DNA of 64,000 nt from Papillibacter cinnamivorans DSM 12816 (GCF_900176335.1 NZ_FWXW01000003.1:248001-312000), one strand, 5' to 3'; positions 9,371 to 16,426 are shown, numbered from the stretch's first letter. Made by a program: numbers and translations. The notes: generated from the sequence alone by a model not told the origin.

Positions 9371-9413
9371 AAAACAAAGCTCCCCGGATACCATATCCGG
9401 GGAGCTTTGTTTT
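9371..9413. terminator. Bidirectional intrinsic terminator
   Basis: Perfect 20-bp arms around a 3-base loop (CCA), with AAAA on the left and TTTT on the right. It lies between the pseudouridine synthase gene and the convergent DUF2087 gene and serves both. Confidence 0.92.
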
Positions 9414-9419
9414 ACCATG

Positions 9420-9761
9420 CTACAGAGATTTGTCCGGCTCCGCTTCGGTGCCGGCCGGTTTTTCTTCCGGTTTCCAGTACCTTGCCCCGTTGGCGGTCCT
9501 GCAGAGAAGCCGATGGTCCACCAGCTCCCTGCGGAGAAGAAAATAGTCGTCAAAGGTATGCCATCGGGCGAGAATTTCATTGACTTCCCCCTCGGAATAG
9601 GCTTCCCTGCCGTCAAATTTAGAAGCCAGATACCGGAGAACCGCCAGTCTGCGTTCGGTTCTCGCCGGAAATTCGCGAACCCTGCCCGCCGGATCCAAAT
9701 ATCTGCGGATCAGCCGTTCCATCTCCGGCGAAACGGTTTGCTTTTCAACCACAGTATCCAT
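9420..9761 (-). CDS. DUF2087 domain protein
   Basis: A 113-residue protein consisting of a DUF2087 domain: FPARTERRLAVLRYLASKF, YSEGEVNEIL, YFLLRRELVDHRLL and a final GARYWKP. DUF2087 is often the C-terminal part of ArsR-like regulators; here the N-terminal helix-turn-helix is absent. An ATG at 9761 is preceded by GAGGG; an alternative ATG at 9794 would extend it by 11 residues. Either start overlaps the end of the GIY-YIG gene upstream, so the two are translationally coupled. Its biochemical function is not known. Confidence 0.82.
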   Translation of the reverse strand: MDTVVEKQTVSPEMERLIRRYLDPAGRVREFPARTERRLAVLRYLASKFDGREAYSEGEVNEILARWHTFDDYFLLRRELVDHRLLCRTANGARYWKPEEKPAGTEAEPDKSL

Positions 9762-10122
9762 CCTTTCCCTCGCCGCCCGTCCGGCGGCTTTCATCCTCCA
9801 GCTTGCCTTTCCAGAGCTCCAGGAGGACCTCCAGGTCTTTCCGGAACTCCCGATCGGTCTGATCTTCCTTTTTCTTCAGCTCCTCCAGCACCACCAGTTC
9901 AAAGGCGCCAGCGCCGTATTCCCGCCAGGCGTCCTGGAGCTTCATATGCACGCAGGATTCTGTCTGCCGGGAAAAGTCGAACTGGTTTTTCGTCCCTTCC
10001 AGATTGGGCGTGGAGAGGACGAGAAGCTCCCCGGTCCTGTTATTCCGGTAAGCGTATACGCCGCCCACCACCGGGCGGCGCAGATACGCCCGGATCATCT
10101 CTTTTTTGCTCTGCTTATCCAA
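9745..10122 (-). CDS. GIY-YIG nuclease-fold family protein (degenerate motif)
   Basis: The 125-residue product resembles the small Firmicute proteins catalogued as GIY-YIG nuclease family. A GVYAYRNNRTGELLVLST stretch stands where GIY and YIG strands should be, followed by CVHMKLQDAWREYGAGAFELVVLEEL and an acidic-basic helix. The second signature (YIG) is replaced by LVL, so nuclease activity is doubtful. The start is 5 bases after the stop of the DUF6530 gene, and its 3' end overlaps the DUF2087 gene, giving a tight three-gene operon. Confidence 0.7.
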   Translation of the reverse strand: MDKQSKKEMIRAYLRRPVVGGVYAYRNNRTGELLVLSTPNLEGTKNQFDFSRQTESCVHMKLQDAWREYGAGAFELVVLEELKKKEDQTDREFRKDLEVLLELWKGKLEDESRRTGGEGKDGYCG

Positions 10123-10127
10123 AAAAA

Positions 10128-10607
10128 TCAGTACCCCATTTCCTTCAAAATAGACGAGAGAACCCGGAACCGCTCCCCCAGAAGCTCGTCGTCCTGAACC
10201 AGGGCCGCCATGAAGAGGCGAAGGTCCTCCTCCAGCATGGGGTTCCGGGTGCAGACGGCAACATCCATGGCGTCTCCCTGAAGACCGATCCTGTCTATTT
10301 CAGGATGCGCGGGATCGTAAAACTTCTCAAAGCGATAGGCCTCCCGGAAATACCCTGCGGTGCGGCAGACGAGGATGGCCAGATCCAGCACGCGGTGCAG
10401 CGGCAGCTCCTCCGACTGGCGGGACCACTTTTCACCGGTATAGCGCCAGACCTTCGCCGAAATATCCACCCTGCCCCTGTCGTTCCACTGGGCGAGGCCC
10501 AGAGAAAGCCCCTTGGCGTCGGAGCGGTAGGCACTGCGCCCGTCCACCTTTTCATAGTTTTCCGAAACTACCACCGGCTTGTGCTTCAATGTCACGGGAA
10601 TATCCAT
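10128..10607 (-). CDS. DUF6530-like protein of unknown function
   Basis: The 159-residue product has no recognised catalytic motif. From memory of Firmicute annotation it resembles proteins catalogued as DUF6530: MDIPVTLKHKPVVVSENYE near the start, then KGLSLGLAQWNDRGRVDISAKVW, QSEELPLHRVLDLAI and IDRIGLQGDAMDVAVCT. No signal peptide or membrane segment is apparent, so it is probably cytosolic. It is the first gene of the DUF6530/GIY-YIG/DUF2087 operon and lies just downstream of two tandem 15-bp palindromes that look like repressor sites. Confidence 0.72.
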   Translation of the reverse strand: MDIPVTLKHKPVVVSENYEKVDGRSAYRSDAKGLSLGLAQWNDRGRVDISAKVWRYTGEKWSRQSEELPLHRVLDLAILVCRTAGYFREAYRFEKFYDPAHPEIDRIGLQGDAMDVAVCTRNPMLEEDLRLFMAALVQDDELLGERFRVLSSILKEMGY

Positions 10608-10633
10608 ATCAAAACCTCCGAAGTCGATTGATA

Positions 10634-10664
10634 TTACTAAATTAGTAAATTACTTATTTAGTAA
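10634..10664 (-). promoter_or_regulatory. Two tandem palindromic operators upstream of the DUF6530 operon
   Basis: TTACTAAATTAGTAA (10634-10648) is a perfect 7-bp inverted repeat around one base. One base later comes TTACTTATTTAGTAA (10650-10664), the same 15-mer with one arm slightly altered. The period is 16 bp. TTAC-N7-GTAA sites of this type are typical for MarR or HxlR-like dimeric repressors. They lie 27-57 bp before the ATG at 10607, in a very AT-rich patch that probably includes the promoter. Confidence 0.65.
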
Positions 10665-10828
10665 TACACGAAGATGACCCCTTTGTCAAGAAAATTCTGC
10701 ATAGCGCGGCGCAGAAAGGGAAAACTGTGGCAAAGAGCACGATACGAACTTCTGCCGGGAACATCGACATGCCAATATCTCCAGCCGGAGTTCGCATCAG
10801 CAGCATTCATGGGGCGAGGAGCGATCTT

Positions 10829-11266
10829 ATGGACATGACAAACCAGGAATATCAGCAGTATGTGGCTTCCAAGGCGCAAAAGTCTCCCATCGTGAAAAAC
10901 ACGCTCTGGGCCTTTGCGGTGGGAGGGCTGATCTGCACGGCCGGGCAGGGGCTTTTAAACCTGTATCAGTATTACGGCCTCGATAAGCAGGACGCCTCCG
11001 CGGGCGTCACCGTGTCCCTCATTTTTCTCAGCGCGCTGCTCACCGGTCTGAAGGTCTACGACAAAATCGCGAAATTCGCCGGAGCAGGCACGCTGGTGCC
11101 GGTGACGGGGTTTGCGAACTCCATCGTCTCCCCGGCGCTGGAGTTCAAAAGCGAGGGATTTATCCTGGGCATGAGCGCAAAAATGTTCGTCATCGCGGGG
11201 CCGGTACTGGTCTTCGGTATATCGGCCTCGGTGATCTACGGTCTTCTGCTGCTGCTTTTCACATAG
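10829..11266 (+). CDS. spoVAC: Stage V sporulation protein AC
   Basis: SpoVAC is an inner spore membrane protein of the channel that moves Ca-dipicolinate into the forespore and out at germination. The 145-residue product starts MDMTNQEYQQYV, then KSPIVKNTLWAFAVGGLICTAGQG, and has four or five hydrophobic helices including GTLVPVTGFANSIVSPALEFKSEG, a family hallmark. The ATG at 10829 has GAGGAG seven bases upstream; the longer frame from 10727 lacks a ribosome site. Its usual partners spoVAD and spoVAE do not follow: a terminator comes 20 bp after the stop. Confidence 0.9.
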   Translation: MDMTNQEYQQYVASKAQKSPIVKNTLWAFAVGGLICTAGQGLLNLYQYYGLDKQDASAGVTVSLIFLSALLTGLKVYDKIAKFAGAGTLVPVTGFANSIVSPALEFKSEGFILGMSAKMFVIAGPVLVFGISASVIYGLLLLLFT

Positions 11267-11285
11267 CGGCGGCCAAAAAACAAGC

Positions 11286-11324
11286 GAAGAGCCCGGACCC
11301 GCGGCTGCAGGTCCGGGCTCTTCA
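11286..11324 (+). terminator. Terminator of spoVAC
   Basis: A 14-bp perfect stem (GAAGAGCCCGGACC and complement) with a 10-base loop, 19 bp after the spoVAC stop. The T tract is weak. Confidence 0.7.
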
Positions 11325-11366
11325 CGCGAAAATTTACATTTCACTGCAATCGGTTCAATTTTACAC

Positions 11367-11395
11367 TTGCGCCGCGGCCTATCCTTCCATATAAT
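11367..11395 (+). promoter_or_regulatory. Sigma-A-type promoter of the AEC transporter gene
   Basis: TTGCGC and TATAAT are separated by exactly 17 bases, about 45 bp before the start codon. Confidence 0.7.
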
Positions 11396-11438
11396 AATGA
11401 AATAGTCTTTCACTCCATAAAAAGCGGTGGTTTTACAT

Positions 11439-12347
11439 ATGGAAAACTTCCTTGCGATGCTGCAGGTGCAGTTGACCCTTTTCGTCTATCTGGCCGTGGG
11501 TTTTTTCATCCGAAAACGCGGCTTTATCACCGACGCGATGCGCTCCGGCCTCACGAACCTTCTGATCTACCTGCTGCTGCCCTGCATGATCTTCAATTCT
11601 TTCCACCTGGACGTGACCTTCAGCCAACTTCTTTCCGCCGCAACCATGCTGGGGTCTGCCGTGGGGCTTGCGGTATTTGCCTGGTTCATGGGATATGTCC
11701 TTTTCCGCAGATTCCCCAAGGGACAGGAAATGATCCTCCGGTACGGCGCCCTTGTGGCCAACTCCAGCTTCGCGGGTCTTCCGGTCATTCAAAGCGCCTA
11801 CGGCACCGAGGGGCTGTTTTACGCGGCCGTTTTCATCATCCCCAACCGCATCTTCATGTGGAGCGCCGGGATTTCCCTGTTTACAGAAAAGGAAAAAGGG
11901 GGCTGGGTGCGCAACATCCTGCTCAATCCCGGGATCATCGCGGTGTTTCTGGGACTTGCGCGCATGCTGCTGCGGATTCCGCTGCCTGGCTTTGTCAACA
12001 CGGCCGTCGCCAACATCGGAAACTGCACCACCTCCATGTCCATCATCATCGTGGGCTCCATCCTGGCCGACGTGGATCTCCGCTCCATCTTCTCCAAGGG
12101 GACCCTGTACATGTCTTTCATCCGGCTGATCTTTTTGCCGGTTGTCGCGCTTCTTGTACTGAAGGCGATCCATTTCGGGAGCCTCACCACCGCCGTGTCC
12201 GTGGTGCTGACGGGGATGCCCGTGGGCTCCACCGCCGCGATTTTGGCGGAAAAATACGGGGCGGACGCGGGGTTTGCGTCCAAATGCGTCTTTGTGACGA
12301 CGGTGCTCAGCCTCATTACCATTCCCGTATTGAGCATTTTCCTTTAA
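11439..12347 (+). CDS. AEC-family transporter (auxin efflux carrier-like)
   Basis: The 302-residue membrane protein has about ten hydrophobic helices in the 5+5 pattern of the AEC family. It begins MENFLAMLQVQLTLFVYLAVGFFIRK and contains the polar intramembrane stretches LIYLLLPCMIFNSF and SSFAGLPVIQSAYG, with a C-terminal GMPVGSTAAILAEKYGADA block. Bacterial members export or import malate, malonate or other small acids; the substrate here is unknown. A GTG start four codons earlier is possible, but the ATG fits the family start better. It is a single-gene unit with its own promoter. Confidence 0.9.
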   Translation: MENFLAMLQVQLTLFVYLAVGFFIRKRGFITDAMRSGLTNLLIYLLLPCMIFNSFHLDVTFSQLLSAATMLGSAVGLAVFAWFMGYVLFRRFPKGQEMILRYGALVANSSFAGLPVIQSAYGTEGLFYAAVFIIPNRIFMWSAGISLFTEKEKGGWVRNILLNPGIIAVFLGLARMLLRIPLPGFVNTAVANIGNCTTSMSIIIVGSILADVDLRSIFSKGTLYMSFIRLIFLPVVALLVLKAIHFGSLTTAVSVVLTGMPVGSTAAILAEKYGADAGFASKCVFVTTVLSLITIPVLSIFL

Positions 12348-12361
12348 AAAACTGGTTAAAA

Positions 12362-12630
12362 GCTGAAACCGCCTCCGGCTGTCGCCGGGGGCGGAACTTA
12401 TCGAAAAAGGCGGAACGCCTTTTTTTGATAAAAGGGCTTGCAGTCTGCCGCGTGCCTCACCGTCCGCCGCAGGCGGACGGTTCGACGCTTGCAGCCTGAG
12501 AAGTATTTTCGGACACGTACACGCCGCGCCCGAAAATGATCCGATTTTATTTCGCCGCTCCGGCGGCGAAACTCTGCGAGGCTTTTTCGACAAACTGCGC
12601 CTCCGGTTGTCGCCGGAGGCGGTTTTATTT
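12362..12630. repeat. Hairpin cassette with outward-facing terminators (first copy)
   Basis: The 332 bp between the convergent AEC and small membrane protein genes hold no gene but five strong stem-loops: 12369-12394, 12404-12427 (AAAAAGGCG stem with a T run), 12459-12481 (ACCGTCCGCC arms), 12550-12571 (TTTCGCCGC arms) and 12598-12622 (GCCTCCGG arms followed by TTTT). The outer hairpins are near-copies of each other in opposite orientation, each preceded on its strand by a CTTTTTCGAYAA core. The same core-plus-hairpin architecture recurs at 46.5 kb. Confidence 0.65.
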
Positions 12631-12679
12631 GCCGGAGCTGTTCTTGGGAAAAAGCGGCGTTCTTCCGGCGCGTACCGGG

Positions 12680-13081
12680 CTAATCCGTCCTGACTGTATA
12701 ATCGGAGACCGCGCCGCTCCGGAAGGTGATCACCAGCCACTCGCTATCGATGCTGAAAAGGCCCCTTTCCGGGCCCAGGTAGTATACGATGCTGTCCTCC
12801 TCCGGACTGTAGCGGGCGTATTTCCCGTCGTCACCTCCCAGAAGGGCGGTTATTTCCTCCTCGGTCATTCCGATCACCCGATATTTTGCCAGCATGTCGT
12901 CCACGATATCGACCCTGTGTTCCGGGCGGTTCATCCACTTTTCCTGCGTAAAGGTATGCTGATGCCGATAGACGAACCAGCCGATGGCGGCGGCGGCAAA
13001 GAGCGCGGCGAAAACGCAGAAGATGACGATATTCGCCCGTCTGGCTCTGGTAACCTCCCGAAGCATTTCCTCTTCCGTCAT
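12680..13081 (-). CDS. Small single-pass membrane protein of unknown function
   Basis: I do not recognise a family. The 133-residue product has a charged N-terminus (MTEEEMLREVTRARR), one transmembrane helix (about residues 18-38), and a soluble C-terminal part. That part reads MTEEEITALLGG, then a tyrosine-containing strand (IVYYLGPE), DSEWLVITFRSGAVSDYTV. The pattern of a short helix and beta strands ending in a surface-exposed meander resembles SmpA/BamE-type folds, but this is only a structural guess. It is convergent with the AEC gene and upstream-flanked by the 110-bp repeat locus. Confidence 0.7.
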   Translation of the reverse strand: MTEEEMLREVTRARRANIVIFCVFAALFAAAAIGWFVYRHQHTFTQEKWMNRPEHRVDIVDDMLAKYRVIGMTEEEITALLGGDDGKYARYSPEEDSIVYYLGPERGLFSIDSEWLVITFRSGAVSDYTVRTD

Positions 13082-13140
13082 TTTATCGCCTCCGCCGCTA
13101 TTTGATCTGGGCCGCGGGAGCGGCCTCCCGCTTCAGACAG

Positions 13141-13307
13141 GGCGGCCGCGCCGTCAAGCCCGGTATAACAAACTGCTTACGGCCATTATATCACAAACGC
13201 AAAGCGGTTGGTGGTATATGGCATCGCCGCCGGTTACCCCGCTGGGGGCGAGGCAGCCGCGCCATCCGGCCCGGTATGACGGCCGCCTTGCGGCTATTAT
13301 ACCATAG
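13141..13307. repeat. 110-bp-unit tandem repeat, locus 1
   Basis: Two tandem copies of a unit with a spacing of 111 bp. The first ends CGGCCATTATATCA (about 13180) and the second ends CGGCTATTATACCA (about 13291). Both are preceded by a GCCGCGCC...CCCGGTAT stretch. Between them lies GGTGGTATATGGCATCGCC. Locus 2 at 57.6 kb has the same parts in the same order. The rest of the 13082-13409 gap holds no gene. Confidence 0.75.
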
Positions 13308-13409
13308 CACTGCTCCGATAGAAAAGCGCGGACATTCAGGCTTATTTTTATCCGGCCTTTGTTGTCAGCAGATTCCTGTATGAATCATGAAGAACACGGG
13401 AAAATAATC

Positions 13410-14228
13410 ATGACTGCGGGGGTTTCGAATTTGAAAAAGGCTGTTTTGCTTTTATTTTTAATCATTACGGCGGCGGTACTAACCTTCCGCGCCGCGTCGC
13501 GCTATGCGGATCTGGAGGGGCTGAAGCCGGGTTCGGCGCAGCAATCGGAAACAGGACAATCGGCGGGTTTCCCGGCGGAGGGTATCCCCGTGCTTTTATA
13601 TCATTCCATCCGCAGCGAGGCGAACAATCCCATGTGCGTTTTCCCGGAGCAGTTCCGGGAAGAGATGGACTGGCTGAAGGAGCATAAGTATCACACTCTG
13701 ACACTGGAGGAATTCTACAATACCCTGACAGGCGGCGGGGAGGTCCCGGAAAATCCGGTGCTCATCACCTTCGACGACGGATACGCGGACAACTACCAGA
13801 CCGCCTGGCCCATTCTGCGGCAGCATGGCTTCACCGCGGCCTTTTTTATCGTCACCGATTACGTGGGTCCCTACCGGATCTCCTGGGAGCAGCTGAAGGA
13901 GCTCTCCCAGGCCGGAATTTCCATCGGCAGCCACTCGGTAAGCCACCGCGACCTCTCCGCGCTGACGCGGAAGCAGCAGGAGGAGGAGCTGGAGGTATCC
14001 AGGCAGCTTCTGGAGGACAACCTGGGGATTCCCCTTCGCGCGTTCTGCTATCCTTACGGAAAATACAACAAAACGACCATGAAGCTTCTGGGGAACCTGG
14101 AGTACCGGATGGGCTTCACCACCCGGCCGGGCAGGGTGCACGCCGGGGACGATCTCTTCCAGCTCAGGCGGATTTATATTCTGGGGGGAATTCCGCTTTC
14201 CGAATTTATTGAAAAGGTCTCCGCATAA
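13410..14228 (+). CDS. Membrane-anchored polysaccharide deacetylase (NodB domain, CE4)
   Basis: The protein has an N-terminal signal anchor (KKAVLLLFLIITAAVL), a short linker, and a CE4 deacetylase domain of the type that removes N- or O-acetyl groups from peptidoglycan or exopolysaccharide. Visible motifs are IPVLLYHSI, the metal site ITFDDGYADNY, SHSVSHRDLS with the two metal-binding histidines, and CYPYGKYN. It is likely extracytoplasmic. The ATG at 13410 is a weak choice; a TTG at 13431, directly before KKAVLLL and preceded by GGGGGT, may be the true start. The gene is alone between the repeat locus and a terminator. Confidence 0.88.
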   Translation: MTAGVSNLKKAVLLLFLIITAAVLTFRAASRYADLEGLKPGSAQQSETGQSAGFPAEGIPVLLYHSIRSEANNPMCVFPEQFREEMDWLKEHKYHTLTLEEFYNTLTGGGEVPENPVLITFDDGYADNYQTAWPILRQHGFTAAFFIVTDYVGPYRISWEQLKELSQAGISIGSHSVSHRDLSALTRKQQEEELEVSRQLLEDNLGIPLRAFCYPYGKYNKTTMKLLGNLEYRMGFTTRPGRVHAGDDLFQLRRIYILGGIPLSEFIEKVSA

Positions 14229-14250
14229 TAACGGCTTTGGTACCATAACT

Positions 14251-14282
14251 AAAGAACCGCCCCGAAAACGGGACGGTTCTTT
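14251..14282 (+). terminator. Terminator after the polysaccharide deacetylase gene
   Basis: Stem AAAGAACCG...CGGTTCTTT with an AAAA loop and one internal mismatch, starting 22 bp after the stop codon. Confidence 0.75.
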
Positions 14283-14321
14283 GCTTTACCGGTCTTTCGC
14301 CGGAAGGGCGACAATGCAATA

Positions 14322-14689
14322 TCAGTCTTTGGCGCACAGACAGAAAGGGTGGCCCGCCGGGTCCAGCATGGTTACAAAATGGGTTTCCCCGAACTGCGCT
14401 TTGGCCCGGACCGCGCCCAGGGCCTCGGCCTGCCGGACGGCGGAGGGCACGTCGGAAACCTGAAAATCAAAATGCATCTGCTTCTGCTGCATTCCCTCTT
14501 CTTCCGGCCACACGGGAGGGACATACCCCTCCTCCTGAATAAACAGAAACACGATGCCGCTTCCGTTTTTCACCGCCGGGCGGTCATGACGCACTTTTCC
14601 CAGCCCAGGAGATCCGCGTAAAAGGCACAAAGTTTTTCCTCGTCATCGCAGTCCACCATGACGTTGCCGAGACAGATTCCCCGTATCAT
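14322..14689 (-). pseudogene. Frameshifted glyoxalase/VOC-family gene
   Basis: The first part, from an ATG at 14689 with a GAGGTGAGG ribosome site, reads MIRGICLGNVMVDCDDEEKL...WEKCVMTARR and stops at a TGA at 14570-14572. The remainder continues in another frame as PAVKNGSGIVFLF...QKQMHFDFQVSDVPSAVRQ and ends HPFCLCAKD. Joined, the two make a normal VOC protein of about 120 residues. A single extra base in the GC-rich stretch at about 14572-14586 explains it. It could be a real inactivating mutation or a sequencing error. It follows the intact VOC gene by 19 bp. Confidence 0.75.
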
Positions 14690-14708
14690 ATCCTCACCTC
14701 ATGCGCGT

Positions 14709-15191
14709 TTACTTCGTATCGGTCTTTCTCCAGCTCTGCAGCTCGATAATATTTCCCTCCGGATCGCCGGCATACACGAAAACCGCCCGCCTGCCCGGAT
14801 ACTCGGCGGCGACCACCCTGCCGACCTGGCACCCGCCGGCCTTTAAAACCCGGTCCAGCGTTTCCTCCACATCGTCCACCTCAAAGGCCAGATGGGCAAG
14901 TCCGCAGGAATTCACACGGCGCTCTCCCCGTTCGGCCATGTCGTCATAGGAGAATATCTCCAGGGTGGGATGGTCGTCCCCATACCCGGGCAGGCAAAGG
15001 TGCTCCCCCGTGATATGAGCGCCGGAGAGCCCGGTGAGCTCGTCCAGCCACGGGCCCCGAAGATCCCTGGTTTCCCCGATGCTCTTACAATGGAAAACTT
15101 CCTTGTAAAAGCGGATCAGCCTTTCGCTGTCTCTCGCAACGATATTGGTATGCGCATATCGAAACACCGGTGTTTCACCTTCATTCCGCAT
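14709..15191 (-). CDS. VOC-family (glyoxalase-fold) protein
   Basis: A 160-residue protein with two beta-alpha-beta-beta-beta modules of the vicinal oxygen chelate superfamily: FRYAHTNIVARDSERLIRFYKEVF at the start, LEIFSYDD in the centre, GLAHLAFEVDDVEETLDRVLKAGG in the second module, and a final DPEGNIIELQSW. The metal ligands His (AHTN), Glu (EIFSY), His (AHLAFE) and Glu (IIELQ) appear present, so it may be an active lyase or dioxygenase; the substrate is unknown. It is cotranscribed with the frameshifted VOC gene downstream. Confidence 0.85.
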   Translation of the reverse strand: MRNEGETPVFRYAHTNIVARDSERLIRFYKEVFHCKSIGETRDLRGPWLDELTGLSGAHITGEHLCLPGYGDDHPTLEIFSYDDMAERGERRVNSCGLAHLAFEVDDVEETLDRVLKAGGCQVGRVVAAEYPGRRAVFVYAGDPEGNIIELQSWRKTDTK

Positions 15192-15229
15192 ATTCTGTCC
15201 CGCCGCCCGATCCGATGCCGTCCGCAGGA

Positions 15230-16000
15230 TTAAGGTTCGAACAGATAACTCGTCATGGACAGGGAACCAAGAACACAGGCATCGTTGAGAACGGTTACCT
15301 GCTCCTTCTCTTCAGCAGCGCCCAGTACATACAGAAGCGGCGCATAATGATCCAGCGTCGTAAAGGCCATGGAGGCGGACGGTCCCGCCTTATGGTATCC
15401 GATCACGTTATCGTCTTTCCGACCTAAAATGTTCTCTTTTATATATGCGTCAAATTCCATCGCCCAGGAGTAGCCTCCGTCCATACCCCATTGAATTCTC
15501 GACAGGTTATGAACCACGTTGCCACTTCCCAGAATCAGAACTCCCTTCTCTCTGAGAGGGCGCAACTCCCGGCCGATGGCATAATGCTCCCCGGGAGCGG
15601 CGAGCTTGTCCACGCTGAGCTGAAATACCGGGATATCGGCCTTAGGGTACATTCTGCACAGGACGGACCAGGTGCCGTGATCGATTCCCCAGGTATTGTC
15701 CGTCGTCACCTGGCGGCTTATCGTATTCCGGGCGAGATTTGCATAGGAGGGCGCGCCCTTTGCATTGTACACGACCTTGTAAAGCTCTTCCGGAAATCCG
15801 TACATATCATAGATCGTTGCGGGTGTTTCCGCATCGTTAACCCGAGTTCCCCTTGTAAACCAGTGGGCGGAAACGCAGAGGATGGCATCCGGCCGGGGAA
15901 GCTTTTCCCCCAGCGCCTCCCACTGTCTTGTGAACGGATTGTCTTCAATGGCGTTCATAGGGGAACCGTGCCCAATAAACAGAACCGGCATTTTTTTCAT
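15230..16000 (-). CDS. ygiD: 4,5-DOPA dioxygenase-like extradiol dioxygenase (YgiD family)
   Basis: A 256-residue class III extradiol dioxygenase. Family marks are PVLFIGHGSPMNAI with the first zinc-binding histidine, AILCVSAHWFTRG with the second, WGIDHGTWSVLCRMYP, PVFQLSVD, and GSGNVVHNL. Bacterial YgiD opens DOPA at the 4,5 position in vitro; the physiological substrate is uncertain. It has its own promoter, overlapped by iterated GGTATCC motifs that look like a regulator's binding site, so expression is likely conditional. Confidence 0.88.
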   Translation of the reverse strand: MKKMPVLFIGHGSPMNAIEDNPFTRQWEALGEKLPRPDAILCVSAHWFTRGTRVNDAETPATIYDMYGFPEELYKVVYNAKGAPSYANLARNTISRQVTTDNTWGIDHGTWSVLCRMYPKADIPVFQLSVDKLAAPGEHYAIGRELRPLREKGVLILGSGNVVHNLSRIQWGMDGGYSWAMEFDAYIKENILGRKDDNVIGYHKAGPSASMAFTTLDHYAPLLYVLGAAEEKEQVTVLNDACVLGSLSMTSYLFEP

Positions 16001-16059
16001 ACGATTGCCTCCCCCGGCTTGGTGATTCTATTTTTTCTGATATCTGAACCGGCGTTTCG

Positions 16060-16109
16060 GGGTATCCGATATCGGTTTCATTATAGCGGATACCGGATAC
16101 CGAATACAA
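16060..16109 (-). promoter_or_regulatory. ygiD promoter with iterated GGTATCC operator
   Basis: On the minus strand TTGTAT (16104-16109) and TATAAT (16080-16085) are 18 bases apart. The spacer contains GGTATCCGGTATCCG, two direct copies of the same heptamer, and an inverted copy (CGGATACC) follows the -10 box. A dimeric regulator binding here would block or bend the promoter. The remaining 16110-16312 stretch shows no gene. Confidence 0.6.
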
Positions 16110-16312
16110 CCATTATGGCAATAAACCATACGCCCCGGCATATGCGTGCCCCGTCAGATGAAACGGCCTCCGGTATAAAGCAGACTGCGCTTTTCCCGTG
16201 TCCTGCCGCCGGCGAAGCGGAGAATACACCCCAAGCGGGCTTTATCTCCGCCTTGGCTAACCGATTCCGGCAGACGGATGCTTTCCAAAGCAGCTTAAAA
16301 AAACCAATATAA

Positions 16313-16350
16313 ACAAAAGTCCTACAACCATTGCGGCTGCAGGACTTTTT
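16313..16350 (-). terminator. Terminator of the tRNA cluster
   Basis: AGTCCTGCAGCC and GGTTGTAGGACT pair on the minus strand directly after the tRNA-Val 3' end, followed by TTTTGTTT. Confidence 0.75.
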
Positions 16351-16426
16351 TGGTGGAGACAGCAGAACTCGAATCTGCGACCCCCTGCGTGTGGAGCAGG
16401 TGCTCTACCGGCTGAGCTATGCCTCC
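16351..16426 (-). tRNA. tRNA-Val (CAC)
   Basis: A 76-nt cloverleaf including an encoded CCA end. Acceptor GGAGGCA pairs with TGTCTCC, the D arm is AGCTCAGCCGGTAGAGC, the anticodon stem CCTGC/GCAGG encloses TCCACAC with anticodon CAC, and the T arm carries TTCGAGT. It is last in the Met-Glu-Val cluster. Confidence 0.95.

Noticed and set aside
12984-13383. Two short plus-strand frames spanning the 13.1-13.3 kb region
   Set aside because: They lie over the 110-bp repeat and antisense to the small membrane protein gene; codons reflect repeat sequence, not a protein.
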